Shown: positions 46,061-55,676, numbered from the stretch's first letter. The stretch: DNA of 64,000 nt from an uncultured Commensalibacter sp. (GCA_945266285.1 CALYOP010000002.1:1-64000), one strand, 5' to 3'. Notes: generated by a model from the sequence alone, not told the origin. Made by a program: numbers and translations.

Positions 46061-46537
46061 TTAATTAAGACAAGAACTTTGATGGGGACTATCCAAGCTA
46101 AATTCAGGAATAGCAATATCAAAAATCTTTCCAGAATTCATATGTGTAATCTTGTAGTACCCCTTCATAAAACCAGAAGGTGTATTCAAAGACATGCTCG
46201 AAGTGTATTCAAACACTTCACCAGACTCAAGTTGAGGAACCTCACCTAAGAGGCATTCTCCTTCAATATATTTTTTATGACCTCTTGCATCGGTTACATC
46301 CCAACTTCCACGAAGAATACCGACGGTTTCACACCCATGATTTTCGATACGAATCTGATAAGCCCAGCTAAACAAATGTTGTTCAGGACAAGATTGTTCC
46401 TCTAACCAGAAGGGCTGTACAACAACACGAATATTGTGACTGGTTTTTTCGAAAAAAACCATTTCCTCGTCTGCCTCTTCACAAAGCTCTTCTGTATCAA
46501 TTGAAAATGGATAAATAAAGGAACGATGATTACTCAT
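46061..46537 (-). CDS. apaG: ApaG-domain protein
   Basis: 158-residue protein; the ApaG fold (about 30-158) shows IRVVVQPFWLEEQS, FSWAYQIRIENHGCETVGILRGSWDVTDARG and the Gly-rich end. ApaG has been linked to Co2+/Mg2+ resistance and stress phenotypes; its reaction is not settled. It is about 30 residues longer at the N terminus than E. coli ApaG, with an acidic stretch (DTEELCEEADEE). Neither the ATG at 46537 nor a later one at 46462 has a good ribosome site, so the start is unsure. Confidence 0.83.
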   Translation of the reverse strand: MSNHRSFIYPFSIDTEELCEEADEEMVFFEKTSHNIRVVVQPFWLEEQSCPEQHLFSWAYQIRIENHGCETVGILRGSWDVTDARGHKKYIEGECLLGEVPQLESGEVFEYTSSMSLNTPSGFMKGYYKITHMNSGKIFDIAIPEFSLDSPHQSSCLN

Positions 46538-46549
46538 AATGTAATATTT

Positions 46550-47755
46550 CTATGTATGTTTGGAACAAGCGGCAACGGCTTCCAATCCACGAGCCAAATC
46601 CTCGATCAAATCTTGTGGATCCTCAAGTCCGACTGAAAAACGGATAGCTCCATCCGTAATTCCCAGACGTTGCTTATCTTCCATGCTGACTTTCATATGT
46701 GTGGTTGTTGCTGGATGCGTCATCAAAGAACGACAATCACCCAGATTATTTGAAATCAAAATTACGTTGAGTGCGTTCATAAAGGCAAATGCGGCTTCTT
46801 TCCCGCCTTTGATTTCCAAAGCAATCATCGTGCTTGCATCGGACATCTGTTTTTTTGCAAGCTCATATTGCGGATGACTTTTTAATCCTGGATAGAAAAC
46901 GTGCGTAATAAAAGGGGATTTTTCTAAAAATTCTGCGCAAAGCAGCGCATTTTTTGTCATTTTTTCTACCCGCAGCGTCATGGTTTCCAAACCTTTTAAA
47001 AGAACCCACGCGTTAAAGGGCGATAAACTAAGTCCCATATTTCTCACAAAAGGTATAACATGATCATTTAATACCTGTTCAGACCCAAGAATAGCACCAC
47101 CTAAAACCCGGCCTTGACCATCAATATGTTTAGTACAAGAATAAACAACTAAATCAGCCCCAAATGTAATGGGTTTTTGATATATAGGCGTCGCAAATAC
47201 ATTATCAACGACTAATTTTGCCCCAGCTTTATGAGAAAGACGCGCAATCATCGAAATATCAAGGACATCCAGCATAGGATTCGATGGCGTTTCAATCAAG
47301 ACAACTGCCGTGGGTTGATTGAGCGCATTAGCCCAAGAGGCCTCATCACCTCCATCAACAAGGCAGGTTTCTATTCCCAAACTCGGTAAATAGTTCTGAA
47401 TAATCCAATAGCTTGATCCAAATAATGCCCGTGATGCAACGACACGATCACCAGCCTTAATTAAGGAAAGGATCCCCGCCATAACGGCGCTCATGCCAGT
47501 CGATGTGGTAACGCAAGCTTCAGCCCCTTCCAGATCCGCTAAACGTCTAGCCAATGCATCATTCGTTGGGTTACCAAAGCGGCTATATTGATAATGTTTT
47601 TCTTCGTTGGTAAAAGTTCGTTCTGCCTGTTCCGCACTTTCATAAACAAATCCCGATGTTATAAACATAGCATCGCTTGTTTCTCCAAAAGGCGTACGTT
47701 CGATACCGCCATGAATCAACTTTGATGCTAAACGTAATGAAGTGGATTTGCTCAT
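46550..47755 (-). CDS. metZ: O-succinylhomoserine sulfhydrylase
   Basis: PLP enzyme that joins sulfide to activated homoserine to give homocysteine. The 401 residues have the Cys/Met-metabolism signatures: NPTNDALARRLADLEGAEACVTTSTGMSAVMAGI, DNVFATPIYQKPI, and the PLP Lys in VYSCTKHIDGQGRVLGG. AAGGGG precedes the ATG. metX and metW lie 1.4 kb away on the other strand. As metX makes the O-acetyl ester in most bacteria, the true substrate of this enzyme may be O-acetylhomoserine. Confidence 0.9.
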   Translation of the reverse strand: MSKSTSLRLASKLIHGGIERTPFGETSDAMFITSGFVYESAEQAERTFTNEEKHYQYSRFGNPTNDALARRLADLEGAEACVTTSTGMSAVMAGILSLIKAGDRVVASRALFGSSYWIIQNYLPSLGIETCLVDGGDEASWANALNQPTAVVLIETPSNPMLDVLDISMIARLSHKAGAKLVVDNVFATPIYQKPITFGADLVVYSCTKHIDGQGRVLGGAILGSEQVLNDHVIPFVRNMGLSLSPFNAWVLLKGLETMTLRVEKMTKNALLCAEFLEKSPFITHVFYPGLKSHPQYELAKKQMSDASTMIALEIKGGKEAAFAFMNALNVILISNNLGDCRSLMTHPATTTHMKVSMEDKQRLGITDGAIRFSVGLEDPQDLIEDLARGLEAVAACSKHT

Positions 47756-47946
47756 AAAGTACCCCTTGCTATTTAATAAAATACTTCATTTTTTGAGAAA
47801 ATATCTGTCTGCCTCAAATGTAACGCAGATAATAACACTGCCACCAAAAAAATGAATAGCCTCATGTTAATAAATATTAAGGCAAGCTGTTCTGTGAACA
47901 TTGCATATCTAGCCAAAAAACGCTAATAAAAAAACAATTATCAAAT

Positions 47947-48020
47947 GCGGGTGTAGTTCAATGGTAGAATGGCAGCTTCCCAAGCTGCATACGAGGGTTC
48001 GATTCCCTTCATCCGCTCCA
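47947..48020 (+). tRNA. tRNA-Gly (anticodon CCC)
   Basis: 74-base cloverleaf with encoded CCA. Acceptor GCGGGTG pairs with CATCCGC, the anticodon stem GCAGC/GCTGC holds the loop TTCCCAA, and the T arm is GAGGG-TTCGATT-CCCTT. It reads GGG codons. Confidence 0.95.
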
Positions 48021-48290
48021 GATCTTATTTCATTATCTCTGGTTTACTGCTTTCTACCTTATTCATGTTATTTTAAAATTATAGTGATTAGGATTTTATT
48101 GTTACCTTTTTAAAAATTTTTATATTTAAAATATAAATAAAAATTTTACTGTGAAATTAAATATTATAAAATTTAATAATATTAAATAATAAATTACAAT
48201 TTCATCGAAGAATAAATTGATATTATTTCTTGACAGTTTGCACCTTATAATAATATATCTTCTAAAGATTAGATCATATTTTCTTAATTT

Positions 48291-48887
48291 TTAATGTATT
48301 TTTCTTTTCTGATGCTGATGCATTTCAACAGAATGTTTTAAACCTTTTAGATCAGGGCCTTCGTCTACAGCTTGATAATTGGAACCACGCCAAACCCATA
48401 AATCAGTATTATCAACCAAAAGATCATGCATTCCAAGATGCCGTGTTTTCTGGATGGAAATGATTCCAGTAACCGAATCAAGAATTTTTTCCCAACTATT
48501 TCCCTGTTTTAAGTAAACAGAAGTTGAACATCCACCTGACCCACAAAAACCTGAAGATTGTAGTTGCACAAATAATGCCTGCCCACTCTTTTGATTGGAT
48601 AGCGCAAGAACTGCAATTAATACTAATGGTTGTTCACCATTATGCTTCGCAAAAGCGATATCCTTTTGGCTAAGTCTTCTGGCAAGCAAATCATAAGAAG
48701 TGCCTGGTTTTGATACGAGTACTACGGGGCCAAGTTTAACGGTATTGGCCACGTTTGACCGCGTATGTGTTTTTACGGAATGATGCCCAGAAGCGGCATG
48801 GGAAATCCCAACTGGTATAAGAAAGCCAGAAAACCCTAATAGCAGACTTAAAAGTAGACTTTTTTCATTTACTCGTTTCCGGGTCAT
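48291..48887 (-). CDS. Secreted protein of unknown function
   Basis: 198 residues with a Sec signal ending near ISHAA (about 32). The mature part has the pattern ALFVQLQSSGFCGSGGCSTSVYLKQGNSWEKILDSVTG, with two Cys six residues apart (positions 114 and 119 by eye) that could pair, and RHLGMHDLLVD...WVWRGSNYQAV. Similar proteins occur in Alphaproteobacteria without known function. AAAGGT lies before the ATG. The gene stands alone between tRNA-Gly and metX. Confidence 0.65.
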   Translation of the reverse strand: MTRKRVNEKSLLLSLLLGFSGFLIPVGISHAASGHHSVKTHTRSNVANTVKLGPVVLVSKPGTSYDLLARRLSQKDIAFAKHNGEQPLVLIAVLALSNQKSGQALFVQLQSSGFCGSGGCSTSVYLKQGNSWEKILDSVTGIISIQKTRHLGMHDLLVDNTDLWVWRGSNYQAVDEGPDLKGLKHSVEMHQHQKRKIH

Positions 48888-49171
48888 TTTCGTTTACCTT
48901 TATCAATCTGCATAAAAATTCTTGATGCTATTATGAAAAGGGATGAATGAAATAGCAATGATTTCTTTTGTGTGTTTATTTATCTTAACACTTTGTATTG
49001 CATTATTTTTCTGCTTGGTCTTTTTCTACCATAGCTAATATTTTATCAGAACGATTAAAAAACTGTTTTTATCTGTCACGAATATCATGCATATTTGAAA
49101 ATTCAACCATTTGAGTATTCCCTAATTTTTTCATTGATAATTGGGTTAACAAAAAGGAATAACCGTTATTT

Positions 49172-50350
49172 ATGACAATATCGGATACAGAACAGCCTAC
49201 AAAACCGTTCCAACCTTTTAAAAAAATCGTTTTCCCGGAAGGCATAGTACTAGAAAGCGGGAAAAAACTTGTACCTCTAGAAGTCGCTTATGAAACTTAC
49301 GGTCATTTATCGCCAGAACGTGATAATGCCATATTGATCTGTCATGCTTTAACCGGTGATCAATTTGTAACAGGTATAAACCCTATCAGTAACCGACTAG
49401 GATGGTGGAACCGAATGGTTGGCCCTGATCTTCCAATAGACACAAAACGGTATTTTGTAATCTGTATGAATGTCTTAGGGGGATGTATGGGAACAACGGG
49501 CCCTAAGAGTCCTCGTAATCCTGAAAATAAAGAAGAACTTTGGGGTGTTAATTTTCCATCTATTACAATCGGTGACATGGTCAATACCCAACGTATGGTA
49601 ATTGATCATCTGGGTATTCAGACCTTATTTGCTGTTATAGGGGGCTCCATGGGCGGGATGCTTGCCTTGGAATGGTCAGTTCGTTATCCAGATAGGGTAT
49701 ATGCTACGATTCCTATTGCCACCTCTTCTTTTCATTCAGCACAAAATATTGCCTTTAATGAAGTAGGAAGACAGGCTATTTTTTCCGATCCGAATTGGAA
49801 AGATGGTTATTATTGGCGTTATGGTGTTTTGCCAGAAAATGGTTTGGCCGTTGCACGAATGATGGCGCATATCACCTATTTATCTGAAGAAGCACTGAAC
49901 CATAAATTTGGCAGACGTTTACAAAAAAATGCCGCGGCCTCTTCCTTTCCTATTTTTGGGGAAATGTTTCAAGTCGAAAGCTACCTACATTATCAAGGAT
50001 CCAATTTCGTTCGTCGATTTGATGCCAATTCTTACGTAACCATTAGCCGTGCCATGGATTGGTTTGATCTTTCCCAAGCATATAATGGTAATCTTGTTGA
50101 AGCTTTTGCAAAAGTTCAGTCCCGTTTTTGCGTGATATCTTTTTCATCGGATTGGTTGTTTCCTACTTCTCGCTCGCGATCTATTGTTCAGGCACTTAAT
50201 CGGGTTGCTGCCAATGTCTCGTTTGTAGAAATTGAAAGTGCAAAAGGTCATGATGCCTTTTTACTTGATGAACCTGATCTGGACCGAACTATTCGAGGTT
50301 TTCTTAGTGGTATCGCTGAACAAAGGCAGTTAAAATCTTATGCGTCTTGA
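49172..50350 (+). CDS. metX: Homoserine O-acetyltransferase
   Basis: Activates homoserine with acetyl-CoA for methionine synthesis. The 392 residues have the alpha/beta hydrolase start [26 protein letters not shown], the nucleophile elbow [12 protein letters not shown], and the C-terminal His in GHDAFLL. The ATG lies 14 bases from AAAAAGGA. It overlaps metW by 11 bases. In some Alphaproteobacteria this family uses succinyl-CoA, which the sequence alone does not decide. Confidence 0.92.
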   Translation: MTISDTEQPTKPFQPFKKIVFPEGIVLESGKKLVPLEVAYETYGHLSPERDNAILICHALTGDQFVTGINPISNRLGWWNRMVGPDLPIDTKRYFVICMNVLGGCMGTTGPKSPRNPENKEELWGVNFPSITIGDMVNTQRMVIDHLGIQTLFAVIGGSMGGMLALEWSVRYPDRVYATIPIATSSFHSAQNIAFNEVGRQAIFSDPNWKDGYYWRYGVLPENGLAVARMMAHITYLSEEALNHKFGRRLQKNAAASSFPIFGEMFQVESYLHYQGSNFVRRFDANSYVTISRAMDWFDLSQAYNGNLVEAFAKVQSRFCVISFSSDWLFPTSRSRSIVQALNRVAANVSFVEIESAKGHDAFLLDEPDLDRTIRGFLSGIAEQRQLKSYAS

Positions 50351-50942
50351 TCAAGAACTTATTGTAAGCCTGATTAATCCTTATTCAAGAGTATTAGATA
50401 TTGGCAGTGGTGACGGTACACTGATTGATCATTTATCACGCCATCGTAAATGCGATGCACGTGGAATTGAGCTGGATATGTCGCTTGTAACACAAGCAGT
50501 TGCCAAAGGGCTTCCTGTAATTCAGGGAAATGCTGATTTTGATTTAAAAAACTATCCTACAAAAGGATTTGATTATGTCGTGCTTTCCCGAACGCTTCAG
50601 GCTGTTAATCGCCCCAAGGAAGTTTTACAGCAAATTATGCGTATTGGTCGGCACGGCATTGTTTCCTTTCCTAATTTTGGACATTGGTTTCCCCGGATGC
50701 AACTTCTGTTTGGTGGGAGAATGCCAATGAACAAAGTCTGGAGTACCCAATGGTACGAAACCCCAAACATACATCCCTGCACCATGATGGATTTTGTAGA
50801 TTTATGTCAGCAAGAACATTATGAAATCAAACAATGGTTAGCAATCAATGACAAGGGAGGAAAAGCCCCTTGGAAACGTTCGCTTTATCTAGCGAATATT
50901 TTTGGTGAACAGGCTTTGTTTTTATTATCAAACCGTAATTAG
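50340..50942 (+). CDS. metW: Methionine biosynthesis protein MetW
   Basis: 200-residue class I methyltransferase-like protein that works with MetX in Proteobacteria. [16 protein letters not shown] is the SAM motif, and [39 protein letters not shown] followed by [19 protein letters not shown] is the MetW signature. It starts inside the end of metX, showing coupling. It converges on the minus-strand unknown gene with a four-base gap. Confidence 0.92.
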   Translation: MRLDQELIVSLINPYSRVLDIGSGDGTLIDHLSRHRKCDARGIELDMSLVTQAVAKGLPVIQGNADFDLKNYPTKGFDYVVLSRTLQAVNRPKEVLQQIMRIGRHGIVSFPNFGHWFPRMQLLFGGRMPMNKVWSTQWYETPNIHPCTMMDFVDLCQQEHYEIKQWLAINDKGGKAPWKRSLYLANIFGEQALFLLSNRN

Positions 50943-50946
50943 CACA

Positions 50947-51378
50947 TTATGGGTGCGCCGTTTTTTGCATTTGCATAGGCGCAAAAGAACAAAAACTTCC
51001 ATGCCAAGCAGAACAATCGGTTTCCTTAAGAATAGAAAACCCATCTGGATCTTTTTGTAATAAAAGACGACATTGATGTTGTGGCCCGCGTGGATCAGGA
51101 ATCTCCATTTTGAAGATAAAACGACGATCTTCCTGTTCCAAATAACCCTGTAGATGACCACCGCAAGCAATAGAGCTTAATCGAATTTCGCCATATAACT
51201 GATTCGGGAACTGTGTCTCAAGCGACATATGCCCCAAGCTATTCGCCTTCTTATTATAACCAATATAAATACCATCCAATGATTCAGCATGAAGTGATAA
51301 AGGATTGGCTAAATAAAACCCTATTATAAGTCCTAGGATTACGGTTTTATAATAAGATAAGAAAATAAATTTATGCAC
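50947..51378 (-). CDS. Small secreted protein of unknown function
   Basis: I place the start at the GTG at 51378, one base after the stop of the decarboxylase gene, giving 143 residues; the frame also stays open to an ATG at 51450 inside that gene. It has an N-terminal hydrophobic signal (ILGLIIGFYLANPLSLHAE) and a mature part with four Cys residues (IACGG, HQCRL, TDCSAWHGSFC). No family is recognised. It probably shares a transcript with the decarboxylase. Confidence 0.55.
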   Translation of the reverse strand: MHKFIFLSYYKTVILGLIIGFYLANPLSLHAESLDGIYIGYNKKANSLGHMSLETQFPNQLYGEIRLSSIACGGHLQGYLEQEDRRFIFKMEIPDPRGPQHQCRLLLQKDPDGFSILKETDCSAWHGSFCSFAPMQMQKTAHP

Positions 51379-51379
51379 C

Positions 51380-52510
51380 TTAAATATAATATTCCTCAAG
51401 CGGCTTAAAGCCGTTAAACCGTGTTGAACAATAAGTAGAAACATAGGCACCTGTTGATAAAAGCTCGATCCGGTTTCCAGCCATTAACTGTAAAGGCAAG
51501 TGATAATCGGCTTTCTGATACAGAATATCCACCCCATCACAAGAAGGACCTGCCAAAATTACAGGAGCAGTAATCGATCCATCATGTGGGGTACGAATAG
51601 CGTAACGAATAGCCTCACCTTCGGTTTCTGCTAATCCTCTAAAACGTCCAATATCCAAATAAACCCAACGTGGATCATTGACCTTTCCTCGATTACTGAC
51701 AAGAACAACTTCGGTAGAAATAACACCTGCATTCCCTACAATAAATCGACCAGGTTCCATAATAATATGCGGTAGATTCTTGCCAAAATGATGTGCCATT
51801 GCCTGCTGAATAACATCAGAAAATTGTTCAATATCGGGTACATCTTCACGATAGCATATAGGCAACCCACCTCCAATATTGATCATACGAAGGGTTAAAC
51901 CTTGAGCAGCCAGCTCCGTAAAAACCGTTGCTACCTTGGTAATTGCTGCTGCATAGGTTTGCGGATTAATCTGCTGACTTCCAACATGAAAGGAAACACC
52001 ATATGCATCCAAACCCATTTCCTGAGCTTTTAATAATAGTTCAATTGCATGCTCTGTTGTGGTGCCGAATTTATCCGTAAGCGGCCAATCAGCCCCCTTA
52101 TTTTCAACGGTCAACCGACAATAAACCTTGGAAGCCGGTGCATTACGCGCAATTTTTTCAAGTTCTTCAAGACTATCAAAGGCATACATATCAATACCCG
52201 CCATAAAAGCATGGCGTATAGAAGATGCTTTTTTGACCGTATTCCCAAAAGAAATTTTTGAAGAATCAGCCCCAGCCTCCAAACAAAGTTCAATCTCTTC
52301 CCAAGAGGCAGCATCAAAATGCGCCCCAAGTGCCACCAATCTTTGTAAAATTGGCAAAGCAGGATTAGCTTTAACAGCATAATAAATTGCCGCTTGCGGA
52401 ATAGATTGACATAACTGGCGATAATTTTCTTCTACACGATCCACGTCAACGACAAGACATGGTGTAACCACCTTACTTTTCGCAAGAAAGCGCGAAATTT
52501 TTGAGTTCAT
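51380..52510 (-). CDS. Ornithine/lysine decarboxylase-type PLP enzyme (group IV)
   Basis: 376-residue alanine-racemase-fold decarboxylase, likely making putrescine from ornithine. The PLP Lys is in YYAVKANP, followed by GVSFHVGSQ, INIGGGLP, the PLP-phosphate loop in EPGRFIVG, and the substrate-site Cys-Asp in GPSCDGVDILY. It differs from meso-DAP decarboxylase in lacking the longer LysA parts. The ATG at 52510 is nine bases from AAGGG; a TTG at 52519 adjoins that site and is unlikely. The specificity for ornithine over lysine is inferred from the family. Confidence 0.85.
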   Translation of the reverse strand: MNSKISRFLAKSKVVTPCLVVDVDRVEENYRQLCQSIPQAAIYYAVKANPALPILQRLVALGAHFDAASWEEIELCLEAGADSSKISFGNTVKKASSIRHAFMAGIDMYAFDSLEELEKIARNAPASKVYCRLTVENKGADWPLTDKFGTTTEHAIELLLKAQEMGLDAYGVSFHVGSQQINPQTYAAAITKVATVFTELAAQGLTLRMINIGGGLPICYREDVPDIEQFSDVIQQAMAHHFGKNLPHIIMEPGRFIVGNAGVISTEVVLVSNRGKVNDPRWVYLDIGRFRGLAETEGEAIRYAIRTPHDGSITAPVILAGPSCDGVDILYQKADYHLPLQLMAGNRIELLSTGAYVSTYCSTRFNGFKPLEEYYI

Positions 52511-52910
52511 TGAACTCAACCCTTCTATCCTATCTGTCTATGGTTTAGACAGGAAATATTACAAAAAGGCCCGACAGACCAATAATAAAAATTTTAAATA
52601 TTTTACCTTTTAGGAAAAGCCATAAGCTTGCCAGAACGCTTGATGCCGTTGCATAATCGTTAATAAAAATCTGAAAAATATACGTTGTTGCATGAATGCG
52701 CGATATATACTTTTTCTGTTAAAAATCAATTCTAGAATTTGATAGAATAGAAAGAAATTTTGCCTTGAATTACACTTTTTTGCTTTTCTAGAGAAAAAGC
52801 ATTATTTTCTAGAAAATAAAGATCATATTTTTATCAATGATAAAAATCGAGTTGCAACGGTTTCGTGGTCAATATTCATTAAAAACATCTATTTTGAAAT
52901 TAAGGATGCC
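52511..52910. other. Divergent intergenic region with three CTAG-centred palindromes
   Basis: About 400 bases between the decarboxylase and yihY genes. It contains AATTCTAGAATT (52728-52739, perfect), GCTTTTCTAGAGAAAAAGC (52782-52800, near perfect) and ATTTTCTAGAAAAT (52804-52817, perfect). All share a TTCTAGA core. Apart from these I see no gene or RNA fold. Confidence 0.55.
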
Positions 52911-53879
52911 ATGTCTGATCTAGAAAATTCTTCTCAACTCGAAGCAATTTTTCAGAATAAACATTATGCACCATGGCGTATTTCTTTTAGAAGCTGGTTA
53001 ACCATTTTCTATAATACCATAAGTGATCTCATATCAGGGACAACGTCTCTTGTTGCAGCAGGCTGCGCTTTTTTCGCGACTTTAGCACTTTTCCCAGCAA
53101 TTAGTGTTTTGATTTCTATTTATGGATTGGTTTTTGATCTACAAACGGTAGAACCACAGCTGCGATTCATTCGAAGGCTCTTACCACCTTCTGCTTATGA
53201 TCTACTCGTGCAGATGATCAATAATGTTATATCACAAACCCATTCCAGCCTAACCTTAAGTCTGATAATTGCGATTGTTATTGCATTATGGTCTGCGTCA
53301 GTTGGAACTAAAGGTTTATTATCGGGGTTGAATATCGCCTATGGCACGACTGAATCACGAAACTATTTCAAATTTCAATTTATTTCTCTGTTTATGACTT
53401 TTTGCGGCATATTAGGCACCATAACGACGCTTGCCGTAATTGTTGCTCTCCCTGCTGTTTTGCGGTTTATCCCTAAACAAATTTTTGAGGTGATTGAAAT
53501 TTACCTACCAACCATTAATTTGGTTAGCACTATTGGTAATATTATCGTTCTTCTCTTCGCAGCGATTACGTTTTCTTTGTTTTATCGCTACGGTCCATGC
53601 CGATTTAACGTATTTTGGCGTTGGATTATTCCAGGATCGATTATTTCGACTTTATTTTGGTTGCTTTTTGCATATGGCTTTTCTTTTTACGTCGCACATA
53701 TTGCTAATTTCAGCAGCACATACGGCCCTTTAGGTGCCGTTGTTGCTGTAATGATGTGGTTTTGGGTTTCGTGTTACGTTATTCTATTGGGCGCACAATT
53801 CAATGCAGAGATTGAACGTGAACTCATTCGCAAATTAAAAAGAAAGAAAAAATCTAAGCCTTTAATGCAAAAGGCTTAA
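52911..53879 (+). CDS. yihY: YihY/BrkB family inner-membrane protein
   Basis: 322-residue protein with about six membrane segments. The family pattern is visible: AAGCAFFATLALFPAISVLISIYG, a middle WSASVGTKGLLSGLNIAYG, and YGPLGAVVAVMMWFWVSCYVILLGAQFNAEIERE. The role is not known, although it was once annotated as ribonuclease BN. The C terminus is very Lys-rich (LKRKKKSKPLMQKA); the DNA of this end forms the terminator for the opposite gene. AAGGA precedes the ATG. Confidence 0.9.
   Translation: MSDLENSSQLEAIFQNKHYAPWRISFRSWLTIFYNTISDLISGTTSLVAAGCAFFATLALFPAISVLISIYGLVFDLQTVEPQLRFIRRLLPPSAYDLLVQMINNVISQTHSSLTLSLIIAIVIALWSASVGTKGLLSGLNIAYGTTESRNYFKFQFISLFMTFCGILGTITTLAVIVALPAVLRFIPKQIFEVIEIYLPTINLVSTIGNIIVLLFAAITFSLFYRYGPCRFNVFWRWIIPGSIISTLFWLLFAYGFSFYVAHIANFSSTYGPLGAVVAVMMWFWVSCYVILLGAQFNAEIERELIRKLKRKKKSKPLMQKA
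53855..53878 (-). terminator. rlpA terminator inside the yihY 3' end
   Basis: TAAGCCTTT pairs with AAAGGCTTA around a six-base loop. On the minus strand it is followed by GATTTTTTCTTTCTTTTT, a good T tract. It lies seven bases after the rlpA stop, wholly within the last codons of yihY. Confidence 0.75.
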
Positions 53880-53885
53880 ACAAGA

Positions 53886-54446
53886 TTAACCTTCTGGAGC
53901 CTCTGCCACCTCGGTGCTTTCTCCATTTACTGGAGTAATCGTTACATGAGCAACTCCGGAGCGCAACATACCAATTTTTTCAGCAGCAGCTTTGGAGAGA
54001 TCAATAACCCGATTATGGGTAAAAGGACCACGGTCATTAATTGTTACAATAACCGAATCGCCTGTATCTTCAGAACGAACCATTACTTTGGTTCCCAAAG
54101 GCAATGATGGATGTGCTGCAGTCAGTCGATTCATGTCATAAACTTCGCCTGAACCTGTGTTCCGACTCTGATGACGACCACCATACCAGCTGGCTGTCCC
54201 ACTTTGTTGCCATGATCCGTCTGGCTGATAAGCAATATTATCACGCCGTAAATTGTATTTTTTGACCGAATCATAACTATGAATTCGATGAACACGACTT
54301 TTTCTTTGATTCAGCTTTTTTGATTTGATCGTACGCGTTTTTGACGAAGTCTTTACAACGTGACCGGCATGCGCCGTATTTAGCGTGTACGCACCACAAC
54401 CAACAATTAAACAAAAACTCAATACTCTATTTTTTATTCTAGGCAT
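53886..54446 (-). CDS. rlpA: RlpA-like septal lytic transglycosylase
   Basis: 186-residue exported protein with a signal peptide (FCLIVGCGAYTLNTAHAG). The DPBB domain reads GTASWYGGRHQSRNTGSGEVYDMNRLTAAHPSLPLGTKVMV and ends DRGPFTHNRVIDLSKAAAEKIGM, which holds the catalytic Asp of the family. RlpA cuts glycan strands lacking stem peptides at the septum. No SPOR domain and no clear lipobox is present. The ATG at 54446 has AGAAGGA upstream; the longer frame start at 54482 is not needed. Confidence 0.9.
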   Translation of the reverse strand: MPRIKNRVLSFCLIVGCGAYTLNTAHAGHVVKTSSKTRTIKSKKLNQRKSRVHRIHSYDSVKKYNLRRDNIAYQPDGSWQQSGTASWYGGRHQSRNTGSGEVYDMNRLTAAHPSLPLGTKVMVRSEDTGDSVIVTINDRGPFTHNRVIDLSKAAAEKIGMLRSGVAHVTITPVNGESTEVAEAPEG

Positions 54447-54753
54447 GCATCTTCCTTCTAATTGCACGCATATTAAATACAAAAAAAAATGAAATAAATC
54501 AAGTTATTGCTAAATATGGTTCATCTGCCTTGAATTTCTAGAGTATAAAAATGGCAAAAGAATGAAAAAAAATTATAATCTTTTGACAGCTTTTGGTATA
54601 AGAAATCAACTATTTATGTATGATTGCGAAATGATTTCCATAAATTAGTTAAATATTATAAATGATGCGTAACAAAGTTTGACAGGATTTCAAACTTATT
54701 ATTTGATAAGCTTGTTCGATTCCGAGGAAATAGTTTACGAGGTATAACTAATT

Positions 54754-55206
54754 ATGGAGCTACCGCTAATATCGGTTTTGAATGGTCCTAATCTTAACAT
54801 GCTTGGCCTACGTCAACCAAAAATATATGGTCGAGCTACTTTAGATGATGTGGAGCAGATTTGTATCCAGAACGCAGAACAACTGGATATTGCAATCGAC
54901 TTCCGTCAGACAAATGATGAAGGAGAATTAATTTCCTGGATCCAAGAATGCCGAGACAAAGCAAAAGGGATTATTATAAATGGCGGGGCCTACAGCCATA
55001 CGTCCATTGCAATTTTGGATGCTTTGTTAGCAGTCGAATTACCTGTTATAGAAGTACATATTTCAAATATATATCGTCGAGAAACGTTTCGCCATCATTC
55101 CTATATATCACATGCAGCAACAGGCGTGATTTGTGGTTTAGGCTTACAAGGTTATGCCTTAGCTCTGAATGCAATGGCCAATCTTATAGAAGAGGATAAT
55201 CAATGA
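54754..55206 (+). CDS. aroQ: 3-dehydroquinate dehydratase, type II
   Basis: Third step of the shikimate pathway. The 150 residues have the type II signature VLNGPNLNMLGLRQPKIYG with the catalytic Tyr, the QTNDEGELISWIQ segment, and IINGGAYSHTSIAI and VEVHISN-like (IEVHISN) motifs. It overlaps accB by four bases; the aroQ-accB-accC order is common in Proteobacteria. Confidence 0.96.
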   Translation: MELPLISVLNGPNLNMLGLRQPKIYGRATLDDVEQICIQNAEQLDIAIDFRQTNDEGELISWIQECRDKAKGIIINGGAYSHTSIAILDALLAVELPVIEVHISNIYRRETFRHHSYISHAATGVICGLGLQGYALALNAMANLIEEDNQ

Positions 55207-55676
55207 GCAAAATGCTCGTAGATACAGATGCAATACGCACCTTAGCCGATATTCTAACTGAAACGGGGCTAAGTGAAATTGAAATTACTGACAAAGATCA
55301 CCGAATCCGTGTTGCTAGAACAGTCAGTGGCACGGTAGCAGCAGCGCCCGTTACGATTACAGCCCCTGCTGCACCAGCTACGGATAATTCAAGTAATGCA
55401 ACCGCTCATGCAAATTCGCATAGTGAAGATCTTTCCAAACACCCTGGTGCCGTATTAAGCCCAATGATTGGTGTTGCTTATCTTACCCCGGAACCTTCAT
55501 CTCCGCCCTTTATCTCTGTGGGTCAGCAAGTCCAAGAGGGGCAAACACTAATGTTGATCGAAGCCATGAAAACTTTTAATCAAATTCGGGCACCTAAAGC
55601 AGGAACGGTAAAGCAAATCCTGGTAACCTCTGGTAATCCTGTAGAATATGGCGAAGTATTGGCGGTAATTGAATAA
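55203..55676 (+). CDS. accB: Biotin carboxyl carrier protein of acetyl-CoA carboxylase
   Basis: 157-residue subunit. An N-terminal helical region is followed by an Ala/Pro/Thr linker (about 40-80) and the biotinyl domain, with the biotin Lys in IEAMKTFNQI. Most relatives have EAMKM or EAMKT followed by M; here the second position is Phe. It is coupled to aroQ by an ATGA overlap and to accC by TAATG. Confidence 0.95.
   Translation: MSKMLVDTDAIRTLADILTETGLSEIEITDKDHRIRVARTVSGTVAAAPVTITAPAAPATDNSSNATAHANSHSEDLSKHPGAVLSPMIGVAYLTPEPSSPPFISVGQQVQEGQTLMLIEAMKTFNQIRAPKAGTVKQILVTSGNPVEYGEVLAVIE

Noticed and set aside
47756..47946. SAM-II riboswitch before metZ
   Set aside because: A weak likeness (TTAAATAGC...AAGGGG) near the ribosome site was seen, but the conserved GCUAAAAAGG core and the pairing stems are not present. 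A covariance search with the SAM-II model would decide it.
49060..49171. SAM-responsive leader before metX
   Set aside because: ATTCC can pair with GGAAT at the ribosome site, but no SAM riboswitch core is visible.
52728..52817. Eukaryote-style heat-shock element (nTTCnnGAAn)
   Set aside because: The palindromes fit that pattern by chance; bacteria do not use it. They are kept only as unexplained palindromes.
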